Notes: generated from the letters alone by a model not told the origin. 31,215 nt of DNA from Flectobacillus sp. (GCA_029865665.1 JARXAV010000060.1:1-31215); one strand, 5' to 3'; positions 7,819 to 17,015 are shown, counted from the first letter of the stretch. Program-made: numbers and translations.

Positions 7819-7918
7819 TGTTTGTTCGTAAGTTTAAAGCGACTAGTTTAACACCTATCGCTGCGGTTAAGCTATTCAAATAGTTAGCTCACCTATTACT
7901 ACTAATTTATTAAATAAA

Positions 7919-8908
7919 TCAATCCTCGTCTAAACGGTAGCGAATTACGTCCATACCGAAGTGCAAACCTTTTTCTTCTACCAATTGTTCAAGTTCTGTT
8001 AATGATTTCTTACCAAAATTACGGAATTTCATCATGTCCGAAATTTCAAGTCTCACAAGATCGCCTAATGTTCTAACATCAGCCGACTTCAAGCAGTTGT
8101 AAGCACGTACTGACAAATCTAAATCTGCCAATGCTGTTTTCAAAAGCTTTCTCATGTGAAGCATTTCTTCATCAACCACGTTATCTTCCTCAGCCTTCAT
8201 TGACTCAAAAGTCATTGTTTGGTCAGAGAATAACATAAAGTGTTGAATCAAGATATATGCAGCTCCCTTCAAAGCATCTTCTGGGTGGATTGAACCATCT
8301 GTTTCAATATCCAAAACAAGCTTTTCATAGTCAGTTTTTTGCTCAACACGTGTATTCTCAACGCTAAATTTAACGTTTTTGATAGGTGTGTAAATAGCAT
8401 CAAGTGGGATATGACCAAATGGAGGCTCCGTATTTCTTGGTTCGTCAGCAGGAACATAGCCACGACCTTTTTCTACAATAATCTCCATCTCAAATTCTTT
8501 TGTTTCATCTAAATGACAGATAACTAAATCTGGATTTAAAATCTCAAAATAATTTGTAAACTTATTGATGTCACCCGCAGTTAACGTGTTTTGCCCTTTA
8601 ACTCTAACATTGATTTTGTTTTCAAGAATTTCCTGAACTTTCTTAAAACGAACTTTTTTCAAGTTCAAGATAATTTCAGTCATATCCTCAATCACTCCTT
8701 CAATTGCAGAAAATTCATGCAAAACTCCGCCTACTTTTACACTAGTGATAGCGTAACCTTCAAGCGAAGACAACAAGATTCTACGAAGTGCGTTACCGAT
8801 TGTAACACCGTAGCCTTTTTCGAGAGGCTTAAACTCAAATAACCCGTGAAAGTCGTCAGCTTTCTCCATAACGACTTTATCGGGCATTTGGAATGCTAAT
8901 ATTGACAT
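7919..8908 (-). CDS. rpoA: RNA polymerase alpha subunit
   Basis: A 329-aa alpha subunit. The N-terminal dimerisation and assembly domain (about 1-230) shows [39 protein letters not shown] and GRGYVPADE. The C-terminal domain (about 255-329) holds the helix-hairpin-helix DNA and activator contact region, [19 protein letters not shown] then [17 protein letters not shown] predicted promoter lies in the 289-bp spacer upstream, so rpoA-rplQ may be transcribed both from the long operon and separately. Confidence 0.99.
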   Translation of the reverse strand: MSILAFQMPDKVVMEKADDFHGLFEFKPLEKGYGVTIGNALRRILLSSLEGYAITSVKVGGVLHEFSAIEGVIEDMTEIILNLKKVRFKKVQEILENKINVRVKGQNTLTAGDINKFTNYFEILNPDLVICHLDETKEFEMEIIVEKGRGYVPADEPRNTEPPFGHIPLDAIYTPIKNVKFSVENTRVEQKTDYEKLVLDIETDGSIHPEDALKGAAYILIQHFMLFSDQTMTFESMKAEEDNVVDEEMLHMRKLLKTALADLDLSVRAYNCLKSADVRTLGDLVRLEISDMMKFRNFGKKSLTELEQLVEEKGLHFGMDVIRYRLDED

Positions 8909-9000
8909 ATTTCGTAGCTTAATTTATCTTAGAATTTTTAAGAATAGAGTAATCGTGCGTAATATACGAAATAACCTCGTGAATTCAAGAATGTAAAACA

Positions 9001-9034
9001 CAAAAATACACAATAAAATTTGACATTTCGCAAA
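9001..9034 (-). promoter_or_regulatory. Predicted internal promoter for rpoA-rplQ
   Basis: Minus strand: TTTG (9031-9034), 22 bp, TATTTTTG (9001-9008), an exact TAnnTTTG. Transcription would start about 90 nt before the rpoA ATG at 8908. Confidence 0.5.
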
Positions 9035-9070
9035 TTTATGTGTATATTAATTAATTTTATTTTCTATGAC

Positions 9071-9130
9071 TACTACATGAGTAATGTAGTATTAAATGTC
9101 GAAAACATGTTTATGAATTCGACATTTAAT
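9071..9130 (-). promoter_or_regulatory. Two adjacent perfect hairpins between rpsD and rpoA
   Basis: Hairpin one is a 13-bp perfect inverted repeat, ATTAAATGTCGAA (9091-9103) with 9118-9130, and a 14-nt loop. Hairpin two is TACTACAT (9071-9078) with ATGTAGTA (9084-9091) and a 5-nt loop. They share one base, so they stack end to end. No T-tract follows on the minus strand, which argues against a simple terminator. RNA processing, stability or an attenuation role just ahead of the rpoA promoter are alternatives. Confidence 0.5.
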
Positions 9131-9197
9131 AACACAAGATTTTCTCTAATTAAGAACCAGTAGTACACTCCAAAAAGTTGTACTAAAAATGCTACGA

Positions 9198-9803
9198 TTA
9201 CTTAGAGTAAAGCTCGACGATTGCCTGCTCGTTGAAATTCTCAGGAATGTCTGTTCTTTCTGGATAAGAAAGGAATTTACCAGTCATTGTAGAAGCTTCC
9301 CACTCTAACCAGCTGAAACGATTACCAGTTTTACCAACTAATGAATTCGTTACAACTTCCAAAGATTTTGATCTCTCACGAACGCCAACTAATTGTCCTG
9401 GCTTTAATGAATATGATGGGATGTTAACGATTTCACCGTCAACAACAATATGCTTGTGAATAACTAATTGGCGAGCTGCACGACGTGTAGGAGCAATACC
9501 TAAACGGTAAACAGTATTGTCAAGACGAGCTTCACATAATTTCAAAAGGTTTTCACCTTTGATACCTTCTCTTACAGCTGCTTTGTGGAAAAGGTTTTCG
9601 AATTGCTTCTCAAGAATACCATAAGTGTATTTCACTTTTTGTTTTTCTTTCAATTGCAAAGCATATTCTGATTGCTTAGAACGCTTTCCTTTACCGTGTT
9701 GTCCTGGGCCGTAGTTCTTACGAGCTAATGCTTTACTTGGACCTAAGATAGGCTCACCGAAACGACGAGCAATTTTTGATTTTGGACCTGTATATCTTGC
9801 CAT
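9198..9803 (-). CDS. rpsD: 30S ribosomal protein S4
   Basis: A 201-aa primary 16S-binding protein that nucleates the 30S body. It opens [20 protein letters not shown]. The zinc-binding Cys cluster found in some S4 proteins is missing, so this is the Cys-free form. The S4 RNA-binding domain is clear: [19 protein letters not shown] and [20 protein letters not shown]. In Escherichia coli S4 represses the alpha operon by binding its mRNA. Whether that holds here is unknown, but hairpins lie just upstream of this gene. Confidence 0.99.
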   Translation of the reverse strand: MARYTGPKSKIARRFGEPILGPSKALARKNYGPGQHGKGKRSKQSEYALQLKEKQKVKYTYGILEKQFENLFHKAAVREGIKGENLLKLCEARLDNTVYRLGIAPTRRAARQLVIHKHIVVDGEIVNIPSYSLKPGQLVGVRERSKSLEVVTNSLVGKTGNRFSWLEWEASTMTGKFLSYPERTDIPENFNEQAIVELYSK

Positions 9804-9822
9804 TTTCTTGGAAAAATTGAGT

Positions 9823-9904
9823 CATTGAACCTCTTTTGTTCAATGAAGTAATTAAGTTTATTAAAACATGAAAACGAAGGGCAATAATTACTAATTACCC
9901 TTCG
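9823..9904 (-). promoter_or_regulatory. Two hairpins between rpsK and rpsD
   Basis: Read on the minus strand: CGAAGGGTAAT...ATTGCCCTTCG (9875-9904, 11-bp arms with one mismatch) is followed by TTTTCATG. Next comes CATTGAAC...GTTCAATG (9823-9845, 8-bp perfect arms), followed by a T-run just before the rpsD start. Each resembles a weak terminator, so partial attenuation before rpsD is possible. Confidence 0.4.
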
Positions 9905-9932
9905 CAATATTTTACTACTCAACAAATGTTGA

Positions 9933-10328
9933 TTATACTCTACGACGTTTTGGAGGACGACAGCCGTTGTGAGGAAGTGGAGTAATATCCTTGATAGATA
10001 ATACTTCAATACCTGCATTTGAGATAGTTCTGATTGCTGATTCACGACCAGATCCAGGACCTTTCACAAATACTTCAGCTTTTTTCATACCTGCTTCAAC
10101 TGCAACAGCTGCGCAGTTAGTAGCTGCTGTCTGAGCTGCATAAGGAGTGTTCTTTTTAGAACCCTTGAAGCCCATTTTACCTGCAGAAGCCCAAGAAATA
10201 ACTTGACCTTGTGTATTAGTAATTGAAATGATGATGTTATTGAAAGAAGCTTTGATGTGTACTTGACCCACCTGCTCTACAACAACAACTCTTTTTTTAG
10301 CTTTATCTTTTCTCTTAGCTTGTGCCAT
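9933..10328 (-). CDS. rpsK: 30S ribosomal protein S11
   Basis: A 131-aa platform protein of the small subunit. It has a basic N-terminus ([18 protein letters not shown]). The core contains [35 protein letters not shown] and [15 protein letters not shown]. The invariant C-terminus is [13 protein letters not shown], which holds the Asn-Gly pair converted to isoaspartate in Escherichia coli S11. It sits between rpsM and rpsD in the standard alpha-operon order. Confidence 0.99.
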   Translation of the reverse strand: MAQAKRKDKAKKRVVVVEQVGQVHIKASFNNIIISITNTQGQVISWASAGKMGFKGSKKNTPYAAQTAATNCAAVAVEAGMKKAEVFVKGPGSGRESAIRTISNAGIEVLSIKDITPLPHNGCRPPKRRRV

Positions 10329-10415
10329 TTTCAGATTTGTTTATTAATGTGCCACACTTAGTTTTTCAAAACGAATTGAATCTTTTGTGCTACAAAAGCG
10401 ACATCAATTTAGTGA

Positions 10416-10793
10416 TTACTTAGTTGCTTTTTTCTTGTTAGCAACTGTCTTACGTTTACCCTTACGAGTACGAGAGTTGTTCTTAGTTCTTTGTCCACGT
10501 AATGGAAGTCCTTTACGGTGACGAAGTCCACGGTAACATCCAATATCCATTAAACGTTTGATGTTTAATTGAATCTCTGAACGTAATTGACCTTCAGTCT
10601 TGAATTCACCTGCGATAATTGCACGAATTGCACTTGCTTCATCATCATTCCACTCACCAGCTTTCTTATCGAAAGAGATGTTTGCTTGTGTTAAGATTTT
10701 TTGAGCAGTGCTACGCCCAATACCGAAAATGTAGGTCAAAGCGATTTCGCCTCTTTTTTTATCGGGAATATCAACCCCTGCTATACGAGCCAT
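10416..10793 (-). CDS. rpsM: 30S ribosomal protein S13
   Basis: A 125-aa protein of the 30S head that contacts S19 and the 50S subunit (bridge B1). It starts [19 protein letters not shown], then [14 protein letters not shown] (helix-two-turn-helix), [19 protein letters not shown] and a Lys/Arg-rich tail. Full normal length. It directly follows rpmJ with a 77-bp gap. Confidence 0.99.
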   Translation of the reverse strand: MARIAGVDIPDKKRGEIALTYIFGIGRSTAQKILTQANISFDKKAGEWNDDEASAIRAIIAGEFKTEGQLRSEIQLNIKRLMDIGCYRGLRHRKGLPLRGQRTKNNSRTRKGKRKTVANKKKATK

Positions 10794-10870
10794 ATTGTTC
10801 TTAAAGCTTTTTAATTTAAGGTATTTGAAAACTGTAATTTCTCAACTACGTTATTTTTCAAATTTTCTAA

Positions 10871-10987
10871 TTACCCTTGTCTTTGTTTAAACTTTGGATT
10901 TTTTTTGTTAATAACATAAAGTTTTCCATGACGACGGATAACTTTACATTCAGCACTACGCTTCTTGATAGACGCTTTAACTTTCAT
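10871..10987 (-). CDS. rpmJ: 50S ribosomal protein L36 (zinc-free type)
   Basis: A 38-aa ORF read from the ATG at 10987 to TAA at 10871. The protein begins [19 protein letters not shown] and ends [10 protein letters not shown], a clear L36. Only one Cys is present, where zinc-binding L36 has a C-C-C-H set, so this is the zinc-independent form usual in Bacteroidota. The position between infA and rpsM is the conserved one. Confidence 0.97.
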   Translation of the reverse strand: MKVKASIKKRSAECKVIRRHGKLYVINKKNPKFKQRQG

Positions 10988-11075
10988 TGTTTGTGAGTGT
11001 TAAGTCGTGAGTGCAATATATTTAGGGTGTGAAATGCAAAGCCTTAAGCTTACCCTTCCTAAATCCCACTCAAAT

Positions 11076-11294
11076 TTATTTGTAACGATACACGATTCTT
11101 GCTTTACTTAAATCATAAGGTGACATTTCTAATTTCACCTTGTCTCCTGGTAATATTTTGATGTAATTCATTCTCATCTTACCAGAAATATGAGCAATCA
11201 CTTGATGCGTATTCTCTAACTCTACTCTAAACATTGCATTCGATAGAGCTTCGATGATAGTACCATCAACTTCAATAGATGACTGTTTTGCCAT
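11076..11294 (-). CDS. infA: Translation initiation factor IF-1
   Basis: A 72-aa single S1/OB-fold protein that occupies the ribosomal A site during initiation. It starts [20 protein letters not shown], then [40 protein letters not shown] and ARIVYRYK. Standard length with no insertions. It lies between map and rpmJ. Confidence 0.99.
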   Translation of the reverse strand: MAKQSSIEVDGTIIEALSNAMFRVELENTHQVIAHISGKMRMNYIKILPGDKVKLEMSPYDLSKARIVYRYK

Positions 11295-11353
11295 AACTTC
11301 TATTTTTTGTTAGCCGTAACCCTTAAAAAGATTTACTTTTAACAGTATGAAAC

Positions 11354-12160
11354 TTAAATATTAACCAGATACTCAGATGTAGCCAACACTGCTTCAATAA
11401 ATTCAAATGTTGTAAGAATATCAGCTTTGTCTTTTTTAACCGCTATTGTATGTTCAAAATGAGCAGATGGTTTACGATCTTGTGTCCTGATAGTCCAGCG
11501 ATCGTTATCTTGGTGAATTGCTTTTTTACCTTGATTTACCATAGGCTCAATTGCAATAACCATACCTTCTTTTAATTTTGCACCGTCACCTCGCTTACCA
11601 TAGTTAGCAACTTCTGGTCCTTCATGCAAAGATTTCCCTACACCATGACCAACTAATTCTCTAACAATTGTAAATCCAGCTTGCTCACAATAGGACTGAA
11701 TTCCAAAACCAATATCACCTAACCTTTTACCAAAAACAGCTTGTTCTATTCCTAAATACAAAGACTCTTTTGTAACTCTTAATAATCGAAGTGTTTCTTC
11801 AGCTACATTCCCAACCGCATAGGTATAGGCACTATCTGCATGAAAACCATTTTTATAAACACCGGCATCAACTGAAATAATGTCTCCATCTTTTAATTGA
11901 TAATCATTCGGTATTCCATGAACGACCACATCGTTAACAGAAATACATAAAGAGGCTGGATATTTAAAGGATCCCACTTTGTAATTTAAAAAAGAAGGTT
12001 CCGAAGAATTATCTTTTATAAATTCAAAAGCAATCTTATCTAACTCTCTTGTTGATATTCCAGGTTTGATAATTTTCGCAACTTCAGCATGAGTTTTACC
12101 TAAAATCACACCGTTTTCACGAATAATATCAATTTGTTCATCTGTTTTTAAATAAATCAT
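11354..12160 (-). CDS. map: Methionine aminopeptidase, type I
   Basis: Removes the initiator methionine from new proteins; cytoplasmic metallo-enzyme with the pita-bread fold. The 268-aa product shows VHGIPNDYQLKDGDIISVDAG (first metal Asp), HADSAYTYAVG (second Asp), VGHGVGKSLHEGPEVANYG (metal His and substrate-pocket His), AIEPMV (Glu) and the final HFEHTIAV segment. There is no N-terminal zinc-finger extension (type Ia). It starts 6 bp after the secY stop, so the two are translationally close, as in many spc operons. Confidence 0.98.
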   Translation of the reverse strand: MIYLKTDEQIDIIRENGVILGKTHAEVAKIIKPGISTRELDKIAFEFIKDNSSEPSFLNYKVGSFKYPASLCISVNDVVVHGIPNDYQLKDGDIISVDAGVYKNGFHADSAYTYAVGNVAEETLRLLRVTKESLYLGIEQAVFGKRLGDIGFGIQSYCEQAGFTIVRELVGHGVGKSLHEGPEVANYGKRGDGAKLKEGMVIAIEPMVNQGKKAIHQDNDRWTIRTQDRKPSAHFEHTIAVKKDKADILTTFEFIEAVLATSEYLVNI

Positions 12161-12166
12161 ATTTAA

Positions 12167-13486
12167 TTACTGAGCTACAGCCTCAGTTCTTCCTTTAACT
12201 CTCCCCGATTGCATTAAACCTTCATATTTACGCATCAAAAGATAACTTTCAATTTGTTGCAATGTGTCTAATACAACACCGACTAAGATTAACAATGAAG
12301 TTCCACCAAAAAATGATGCAAATCCACGAGTAATTCCGAATAAATTTGCAATCGCTGGTAGGATAGCAATAATTGCTAACATCACAGCACCTGGTAATGT
12401 AATTCTATCAAGTATTTCAGCGATAAAATTACCAGTTGCTTCTCCTGGCTTAACGCCCGGAACAAAACCACCTCCACGCTTCATATCGTCAGAAATCTGC
12501 GTTGGATTGATAGAGATAGCTGTATAGAAAAACGTAAATATAATAATCAACGAAGCGAATAATAAATTATACTGCCAAGTTGTGAAATCACCAAATGCTT
12601 GAGAAATTGACTGAGCAAGCTCACTTTTCTCTGCTAACGACTGTGCAACTAACCCTGGAACAAACATTAAAGCCTGAGCAAAGATAATTGGCATAACGCC
12701 AGCAGCATTCAACTTCAAAGGAATATATTGACGTTCTCCACTCATAGAAACACGAGAACCTACTACTTGATTTGCATATTGAACTGGAATACGACGAACT
12801 GCTTGTGTTACCATCACAGCGCCCATTACTACAAAGAATAACGCAACCATTTCAATTACAAACAAAAGAGCTCCTGACATACCACGAGATTGAGCTTCTC
12901 CGATAATAGATGCTGGAAAACGAGAAACGATACCAATCATAATTAACATCGAAATACCGTTACCAATACCTTTATCTGTAATCTTCTCTCCTAACCACAT
13001 ACAGAACATGGTTCCTGCAACTAAAATTATAACAGAGTATAAACGGAAAGTCCAAGGATTAACTAGTAATGCTTCTTGAGGGATTGTTACTTGCAAGTAA
13101 GTAAGCGCTTGAGCAGCTGTTACAAAAATAGTCAAAACTCGAGTGATTTGATTTAATTTTTTACGGCCAGACTCTCCATCTTTCTGCATTTTCTGAAAAT
13201 ATGGCAAAGCAATTGTCAACAATTGAATTGCAATCGATGCAGAGATGTAAGGCATAATACCTAATGCAAAGATGGATGCGTTATTAAATGCTCCACCTGA
13301 GAACATATTCAATAAGCCTAACAAACCTCCGTCGCCTTTCTGAGCTAACTTCGTTGCATCTACACCTGGCAATACAATGTATGAGCCAAGACGGAAGAAG
13401 GTGATAAACAACAGGGTATTAAGAATACGACTTCTTAATTCCTCTATTGAGAAAATGTTTTTGATAGTGTTAATAAACTTGTTCAT
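12167..13486 (-). CDS. secY: Protein translocase subunit SecY
   Basis: The channel of the Sec translocon in the inner membrane, 439 aa with ten hydrophobic helices. Recognised parts are the amphipathic start (FINTIKNIFSIEELRSRIL), the plug region SGGAFNNASIFALGIMPYI and the cytosolic loop PYFQKMQKDGESGRKK. GEKITDKGIGNGISMLIM and the conserved cytosolic loop FSFF-type SINPTQISDDMKRGGGFVPG follow. The 199-bp gap before it, with a hairpin, separates it from rplO. It may therefore be expressed partly independently of the upstream ribosomal genes. Confidence 0.98.
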   Translation of the reverse strand: MNKFINTIKNIFSIEELRSRILNTLLFITFFRLGSYIVLPGVDATKLAQKGDGGLLGLLNMFSGGAFNNASIFALGIMPYISASIAIQLLTIALPYFQKMQKDGESGRKKLNQITRVLTIFVTAAQALTYLQVTIPQEALLVNPWTFRLYSVIILVAGTMFCMWLGEKITDKGIGNGISMLIMIGIVSRFPASIIGEAQSRGMSGALLFVIEMVALFFVVMGAVMVTQAVRRIPVQYANQVVGSRVSMSGERQYIPLKLNAAGVMPIIFAQALMFVPGLVAQSLAEKSELAQSISQAFGDFTTWQYNLLFASLIIIFTFFYTAISINPTQISDDMKRGGGFVPGVKPGEATGNFIAEILDRITLPGAVMLAIIAILPAIANLFGITRGFASFFGGTSLLILVGVVLDTLQQIESYLLMRKYEGLMQSGRVKGRTEAVAQ

Positions 13487-13649
13487 GCTATCTGTTTAAG
13501 TAATCTTTTAGTATATAACTCGAAAGTTGTTGAACTTTTTCATTAATAACAAATCTGCTGCCAGTTTTTATTCGATTACTCAAAAAATTTCTGTTGTCTA
13601 TCTACTAATTCTTTAAGAATTCTTCAAAGTGGCGAACGTAAAACAAACA

Positions 13650-13679
13650 ATATGACAAACCACAAGTAGTTTGTCATAT
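13650..13679 (-). terminator. Hairpin downstream of rplO, possible attenuator before secY
   Basis: An 11-bp perfect inverted repeat, ATATGACAAAC (13650-13660) with GTTTGTCATAT (13669-13679), has an 8-nt loop. The minus strand continues TGTTTGTTTT. It starts 6 bp past the rplO stop codon. It could reduce read-through into secY. The rest of the gap (13487-13649) shows only AT-rich sequence. Confidence 0.5.
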
Positions 13680-13685
13680 CAGTTT

Positions 13686-14132
13686 TTAAGCTACAACCGC
13701 AGATCCACCAGCAGCTTCAATTGCAGCTTTAGCAGCAGCAGAGAAACCTTTTACTTGAATATCAACAGCGGTTTTAATTTCTCCACGAGAAAGAATTTTA
13801 ACCAAGTCGTTTTTAGAAACTAAACCATTTTGGTACAACACATCATGGTTGATAACTTTAACACCTGTAGCATCTACTAGCGTTTGTAAAGTATCCAAGT
13901 TGATTGCCTTGTATTCAACACGGTTAATATTTTTGAATCCGAATTTAGGAACACGACGTTGCAAAGGCATTTGACCACCTTCAAAACCGCTTTTACGTGA
14001 ATAACCTGAACGAGATTGAGCACCATTGTGACCACGAGCAGAAGTTCCACCTAAACCAGAACCTTGACCACGACCAACTCTTTTGCCTACTTTTGTAGCC
14101 CCAATAGCGGGCTTCAATGAAGATAAATTCAT
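13686..14132 (-). CDS. rplO: 50S ribosomal protein L15
   Basis: A 148-aa large-subunit protein. It has the typical extended basic N-terminus: MNLSSLKPAIGATKVGKRVG, RGQGSGLGGTSARGHNGAQSR and FEGGQMPLQRRVPKFGF. The globular C-terminal domain ends VKGFSAAAKAAIEAAGGSAVVA. Last ribosomal gene before secY. Confidence 0.99.
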   Translation of the reverse strand: MNLSSLKPAIGATKVGKRVGRGQGSGLGGTSARGHNGAQSRSGYSRKSGFEGGQMPLQRRVPKFGFKNINRVEYKAINLDTLQTLVDATGVKVINHDVLYQNGLVSKNDLVKILSRGEIKTAVDIQVKGFSAAAKAAIEAAGGSAVVA

Positions 14133-14163
14133 TTTTTTTGAAAATTAAATGTTTGCTAAACGC

Positions 14164-14180
14164 TATCTCACCGTGAGATA
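14164..14180 (-). repeat. Short perfect palindrome between rpmD and rplO
   Basis: TATCTCAC (14164-14171) and GTGAGATA (14173-14180) form a near-perfect palindrome around one central base. As RNA it would be a 6-bp stem with a 5-nt loop. No T-tract follows. Confidence 0.35.
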
Positions 14181-14215
14181 ACTCGCTATAACATCGTTTC
14201 AGAAGAAACTTGTTA

Positions 14216-14395
14216 TTAGATATTTTCAACAACAATCATGTGTTGAACCGCACGAATCATACCCTGAATTGCAGGATTTAATTCTTTCTCAACGCTTTTA
14301 TTCAATTTACCTAAACCCAAAGCTTGGATTGTACGTTTTTGAACAGCTGGGCGTTTGATTGCGCTTTTAACTTGTGTAATTTTTACCTTTGACAT
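14216..14395 (-). CDS. rpmD: 50S ribosomal protein L30
   Basis: A small L30: MSKVKITQVKSAIKRPAVQK, TIQALGLGKLNKSVEKELNP, AIQGMIRAVQHMIVVENI. The frame is open five codons further upstream (MTYRK), but the family N-terminus aligns with the ATG at 14395, giving 59 aa. L30 is missing from some bacterial phyla, so its retention here is worth recording. It lies between rpsE and rplO in standard order. Confidence 0.97.
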   Translation of the reverse strand: MSKVKITQVKSAIKRPAVQKRTIQALGLGKLNKSVEKELNPAIQGMIRAVQHMIVVENI

Positions 14396-14457
14396 TTTTC
14401 TGTAAGTCAATAAGTTTTAGCATTTTGTTTTACCTAAAATAAAACATTACACAAAAA

Positions 14458-14976
14458 CTATCCGTTAAATACTTTTGCTAAAGAAACACTTCTTTGGAAG
14501 GCAACTGTGTGTGGATTTCTCATTTTAACAAGAGCATCAACTGTTGCTTTAACCACGTTATGTGGGTTAGAAGAACCTTTCGATTTTGCTAATACATCAT
14601 GAACACCAGCAGCTTCTAAAACAGCACGCATCGCACCACCTGCAATTACTCCAGTACCCGGAGCAGCTGGCTTTAACAATACGAAACCACCTGAGAATTT
14701 ACCGATTTGTTCGTGAGGAACAGAAGCTTTTAATAAAGCTACTTGGAATAAGTTTTTCTTAGCGTCTTCGATACCTTTAGAGATAGCGTCTGTAACTTCG
14801 TTAGCTTTACCTAAACCGAATCCTACAATACCTTTACCATCACCTACTACTACGATAGCAGAGAAGCTGAAACGACGTCCACCTTTTACTACTTTCGCTA
14901 CACGGTTGATAGCTACTACTCTTTCTTTTAACTCGCCTTCGTTAACCTTAATTGGTTTTGATATTAATTGCGACAT
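14458..14976 (-). CDS. rpsE: 30S ribosomal protein S5
   Basis: A 172-aa protein important for decoding fidelity. The double-stranded-RNA-binding N-terminal domain shows [39 protein letters not shown] and [12 protein letters not shown]. The C-terminal domain has [20 protein letters not shown] and [19 protein letters not shown]. Normal length; in order between rplR and rpmD. Confidence 0.99.
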   Translation of the reverse strand: MSQLISKPIKVNEGELKERVVAINRVAKVVKGGRRFSFSAIVVVGDGKGIVGFGLGKANEVTDAISKGIEDAKKNLFQVALLKASVPHEQIGKFSGGFVLLKPAAPGTGVIAGGAMRAVLEAAGVHDVLAKSKGSSNPHNVVKATVDALVKMRNPHTVAFQRSVSLAKVFNG

Positions 14977-15032
14977 TGTTCTATTGGAAGATTTTAAAAT
15001 CTGTACTACTTCTTCAGCAAACAGATTGTTGA

Positions 15033-15380
15033 TTAGAATTTAAGACCACCTTCTCTTGCACCTTCTGCCACTGCCTTAACACGACCATGATACAAGTAAC
15101 CATTACGGTCAAAAACGACTGCTGAGATTCCAGCGGCTAAAGCTTTTTCAGCAATTTTAGCTCCTACTGTTTTAGCATTCTCAACATTTCCATTTGCTAA
15201 ACCTAACTCTTTAGATGAAGCAGATGCCAAAGTATGTCCTTTTAAATCGTCAATCAATTGAGCATAAATGCCTGTGTTTGAACGAAATACTGACAATCTT
15301 GGCTTCTCAGCAGTACCAGAAATTTTCGCTCTGATAGATTGCTTAATACGTAATCTTCTTAAATCTTTTTGCGTAGCCAT
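15033..15380 (-). CDS. rplR: 50S ribosomal protein L18
   Basis: A 115-aa 5S-rRNA-binding protein of the central protuberance: [39 protein letters not shown] and the end [20 protein letters not shown] followed by EGGLKF. Its leader carries a 17-nt hairpin motif that recurs before rplE, the gene for the other 5S binder found in this window. Confidence 0.99.
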   Translation of the reverse strand: MATQKDLRRLRIKQSIRAKISGTAEKPRLSVFRSNTGIYAQLIDDLKGHTLASASSKELGLANGNVENAKTVGAKIAEKALAAGISAVVFDRNGYLYHGRVKAVAEGAREGGLKF

Positions 15381-15393
15381 TGTTTTATATTTT

Positions 15394-15410
15394 GTGGATT
15401 ACCGACCCAC
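15394..15410 (-). promoter_or_regulatory. 17-nt hairpin motif ahead of rplR (copy 1)
   Basis: On the minus strand the sequence is GTGGGTCGGTAATCCAC, ending 13 bases before the rplR ATG. It can form a 4-5 bp stem (GUGG with CCAC, plus a G-U pair) and a loop UCGGUAA. The only other copy I found, differing at one loop base, precedes rplE. Confidence 0.5.
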
Positions 15411-15416
15411 GATTTA

Positions 15417-15473
15417 TTAAAATATCGCCATCAAACCTTACGATGCTTGTAAGAAATGATAACGATATTTTAA
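15417..15473 (-). repeat. Nested hairpin between rplF and rplR
   Basis: An outer perfect 11-bp inverted repeat, TTAAAATATCG (15417-15427) with CGATATTTTAA (15463-15473), encloses an inner CTTAC/GTAAG pair. It fills most of the spacer and begins about 10 bp after the rplF stop. Confidence 0.4.
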
Positions 15474-15483
15474 CCAGTTAAAA

Positions 15484-16038
15484 TTATTTCTTACCACCAG
15501 TTTTACCAGCTTTTCTACGAATAATTTCACCCACAAAGCGAATACCTTTTCCTTTGTATGGTTCGATTTTACGAAGAGAACGAATCTTTGCTGATACCTG
15601 TCCTAATAATTCTTTATCAATTCCTTCAAGGATAACCTTAGGGTTTTGTCCTTTTTCCATTGAAGTAGTTACTTTCAATTCAGCTGGAATTTGCATAAAG
15701 ATACCGTGAGAGTAACCTAAGCTTAATTCAAGAATATTTCCTTGATTTGCTGCTTTGTAACCAACCCCAACTAGTTCTAAATCTTTTTTGAAACCATCAC
15801 TAACTCCAACAACCATGTTGTTAATCAATGCACGATATAAACCGTGTAATGCTTTGTGGCGTTTTTGTTCAGTTGGACGCTTAACAGCTAATTCGTTTCC
15901 TTCAACTTCAACGATAATATCTGGGTCGATTGTACGAACTAACGTTCCTTTTGCACCTTTAACAGTAACAGTATTCTTATCTACCGTTACAGAAACACCA
16001 GCAGGAAGCGTGATGATTTTATTACCAATTCTTGACAT
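15484..16038 (-). CDS. rplF: 50S ribosomal protein L6
   Basis: A 184-aa two-domain protein near the sarcin-ricin loop and factor-binding site. It starts MSRIGNKIITLPAGVSVTVD, continues NTVTVKGAKGTLVRTI and ALHGLYRALINNMVVGVSDG, and ends IEPYKGKGIRFVGEIIRRKA then GKTGGKK. In standard order between rpsH and rplR. Confidence 0.99.
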   Translation of the reverse strand: MSRIGNKIITLPAGVSVTVDKNTVTVKGAKGTLVRTIDPDIIVEVEGNELAVKRPTEQKRHKALHGLYRALINNMVVGVSDGFKKDLELVGVGYKAANQGNILELSLGYSHGIFMQIPAELKVTTSMEKGQNPKVILEGIDKELLGQVSAKIRSLRKIEPYKGKGIRFVGEIIRRKAGKTGGKK

Positions 16039-16099
16039 GTTATTTTTTGATTGTGCTTAAATGAAGGATTTATACCTCTTTCAGCTAATTAACATAATA

Positions 16100-16129
16100 A
16101 TAAAGATGTAAGTTACCTTACATCTTTAT
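16100..16129 (-). repeat. Perfect 13-bp hairpin between rpsH and rplF
   Basis: ATAAAGATGTAAG (16100-16112) and CTTACATCTTTAT (16117-16129) form a perfect stem with a four-base loop, 5 bp after the rpsH stop. The minus strand continues TATTATG rather than a pure T-run. It may act as a weak terminator or as an RNA stabiliser. Confidence 0.45.
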
Positions 16130-16134
16130 GGTGA

Positions 16135-16530
16135 TTAATATACGTAGCAAAGAACTTCGCCACCTACATTAAGTACACGAGCTTCTTTATCTGTAATAAC
16201 TCCTTTAGAAGTTGAAAGGATTGCGATACCCAAACCATTTAATACACGTGGCAACTCTGTTGCTCCTTTGTATTTACGTAAACCTGGCTTAGAAATTCTT
16301 TCCAATTTTACGATTGCAGGTTGTTTAGTTACAGGATTGTATTTCAAAGCAACTTTAATAGTTCCTTGAACTCCTGTTTCATCAAACTTGTAGTTCTGGA
16401 TATATCCTTTATCAAAAAGCACCTTAGTGATTTCCTTTTTGATGTTAGAAGCAGGGATTTCAACGATTCTGTGACGTGCCTTGATGGCATTTCTCAATCG
16501 TGTTAAGTAATCTGCTATTGGATCTGTCAT
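16135..16530 (-). CDS. rpsH: 30S ribosomal protein S8
   Basis: A 131-aa primary 16S-binding protein: [56 protein letters not shown] and the family end [19 protein letters not shown] followed by GGEVLCYVY. In Escherichia coli S8 is the translational repressor of the spc operon. Here a predicted promoter lies directly upstream, so rpsH may start its own transcript. Confidence 0.99.
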   Translation of the reverse strand: MTDPIADYLTRLRNAIKARHRIVEIPASNIKKEITKVLFDKGYIQNYKFDETGVQGTIKVALKYNPVTKQPAIVKLERISKPGLRKYKGATELPRVLNGLGIAILSTSKGVITDKEARVLNVGGEVLCYVY

Positions 16531-16574
16531 TGTTTTCGATATTTGAAACGAGTCTTTCCCTCAGAAAAGGCTTG

Positions 16575-16605
16575 CAAAATTACGGAATTAAATTTAAAAA
16601 TGCAA
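16575..16605 (-). promoter_or_regulatory. Predicted internal promoter upstream of rpsH
   Basis: Minus strand: TTG (16603-16605), 20 bp, TAATTTTG (16575-16582), an exact TAnnTTTG. The start would fall about 38 nt before the rpsH ATG. The 127-bp rpsN-rpsH gap is longer than most in the cluster, consistent with a promoter. Confidence 0.55.
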
Positions 16606-16657
16606 TCTAATTGATTGATTTTAATAGTATTTACAATTATAAAAAATTGCAAATGGA

Positions 16658-16927
16658 CTACCAGCTTGATTTAGTTACACCTGGAATTAAACCATTCGAT
16701 GCCATTTCACGGAATGTCACACGGTTAATTCCAAATTTACGCATATAACCTCTTGGACGTCCTGTTAATTTACAACGATTGTGTAAACGTACTGGAGAAG
16801 CATTTCTCGGTAATTTATCGAGACCAGCATAATCACCTGCAGCTTTTAAAGCGGCACGCTTTACAGCGTATTTAGCAACTGTTGCTTCTTTTTTTCTTTC
16901 TCTTGCTTTGATTGACTCTTTTGCCAT
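16658..16927 (-). CDS. rpsN: 30S ribosomal protein S14 (zinc-free type)
   Basis: An 89-aa S14 of the long, zinc-independent class. It starts [20 protein letters not shown] and ends in the family signature [40 protein letters not shown]. The CxxC pairs of the short zinc form (about 61 aa) are absent. Located between rplE and rpsH as expected. Confidence 0.99.
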   Translation of the reverse strand: MAKESIKARERKKEATVAKYAVKRAALKAAGDYAGLDKLPRNASPVRLHNRCKLTGRPRGYMRKFGINRVTFREMASNGLIPGVTKSSW

Positions 16928-16956
16928 TGTGCTTGAATCTTTTTATCTGTTATCGA

Positions 16957-17005
16957 TTATCCGTTACCCGAAATGACCGTATCTGGTGATGCGGATAACG
17001 GATAA
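16957..17005 (-). repeat. Inverted repeat of a GGATAACG-type word between rplE and rpsN
   Basis: TTATCCGTTA (16957-16966) is the exact complement of TAACGGATAA (16996-17005), with a 29-nt loop. The right side is a tandem of GGATAACG (16993-17007). Nothing else is visible in the gap. It may be an intercistronic hairpin or a small dispersed repeat. Confidence 0.4.
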
Positions 17006-17015
17006 CGTATTGAGT

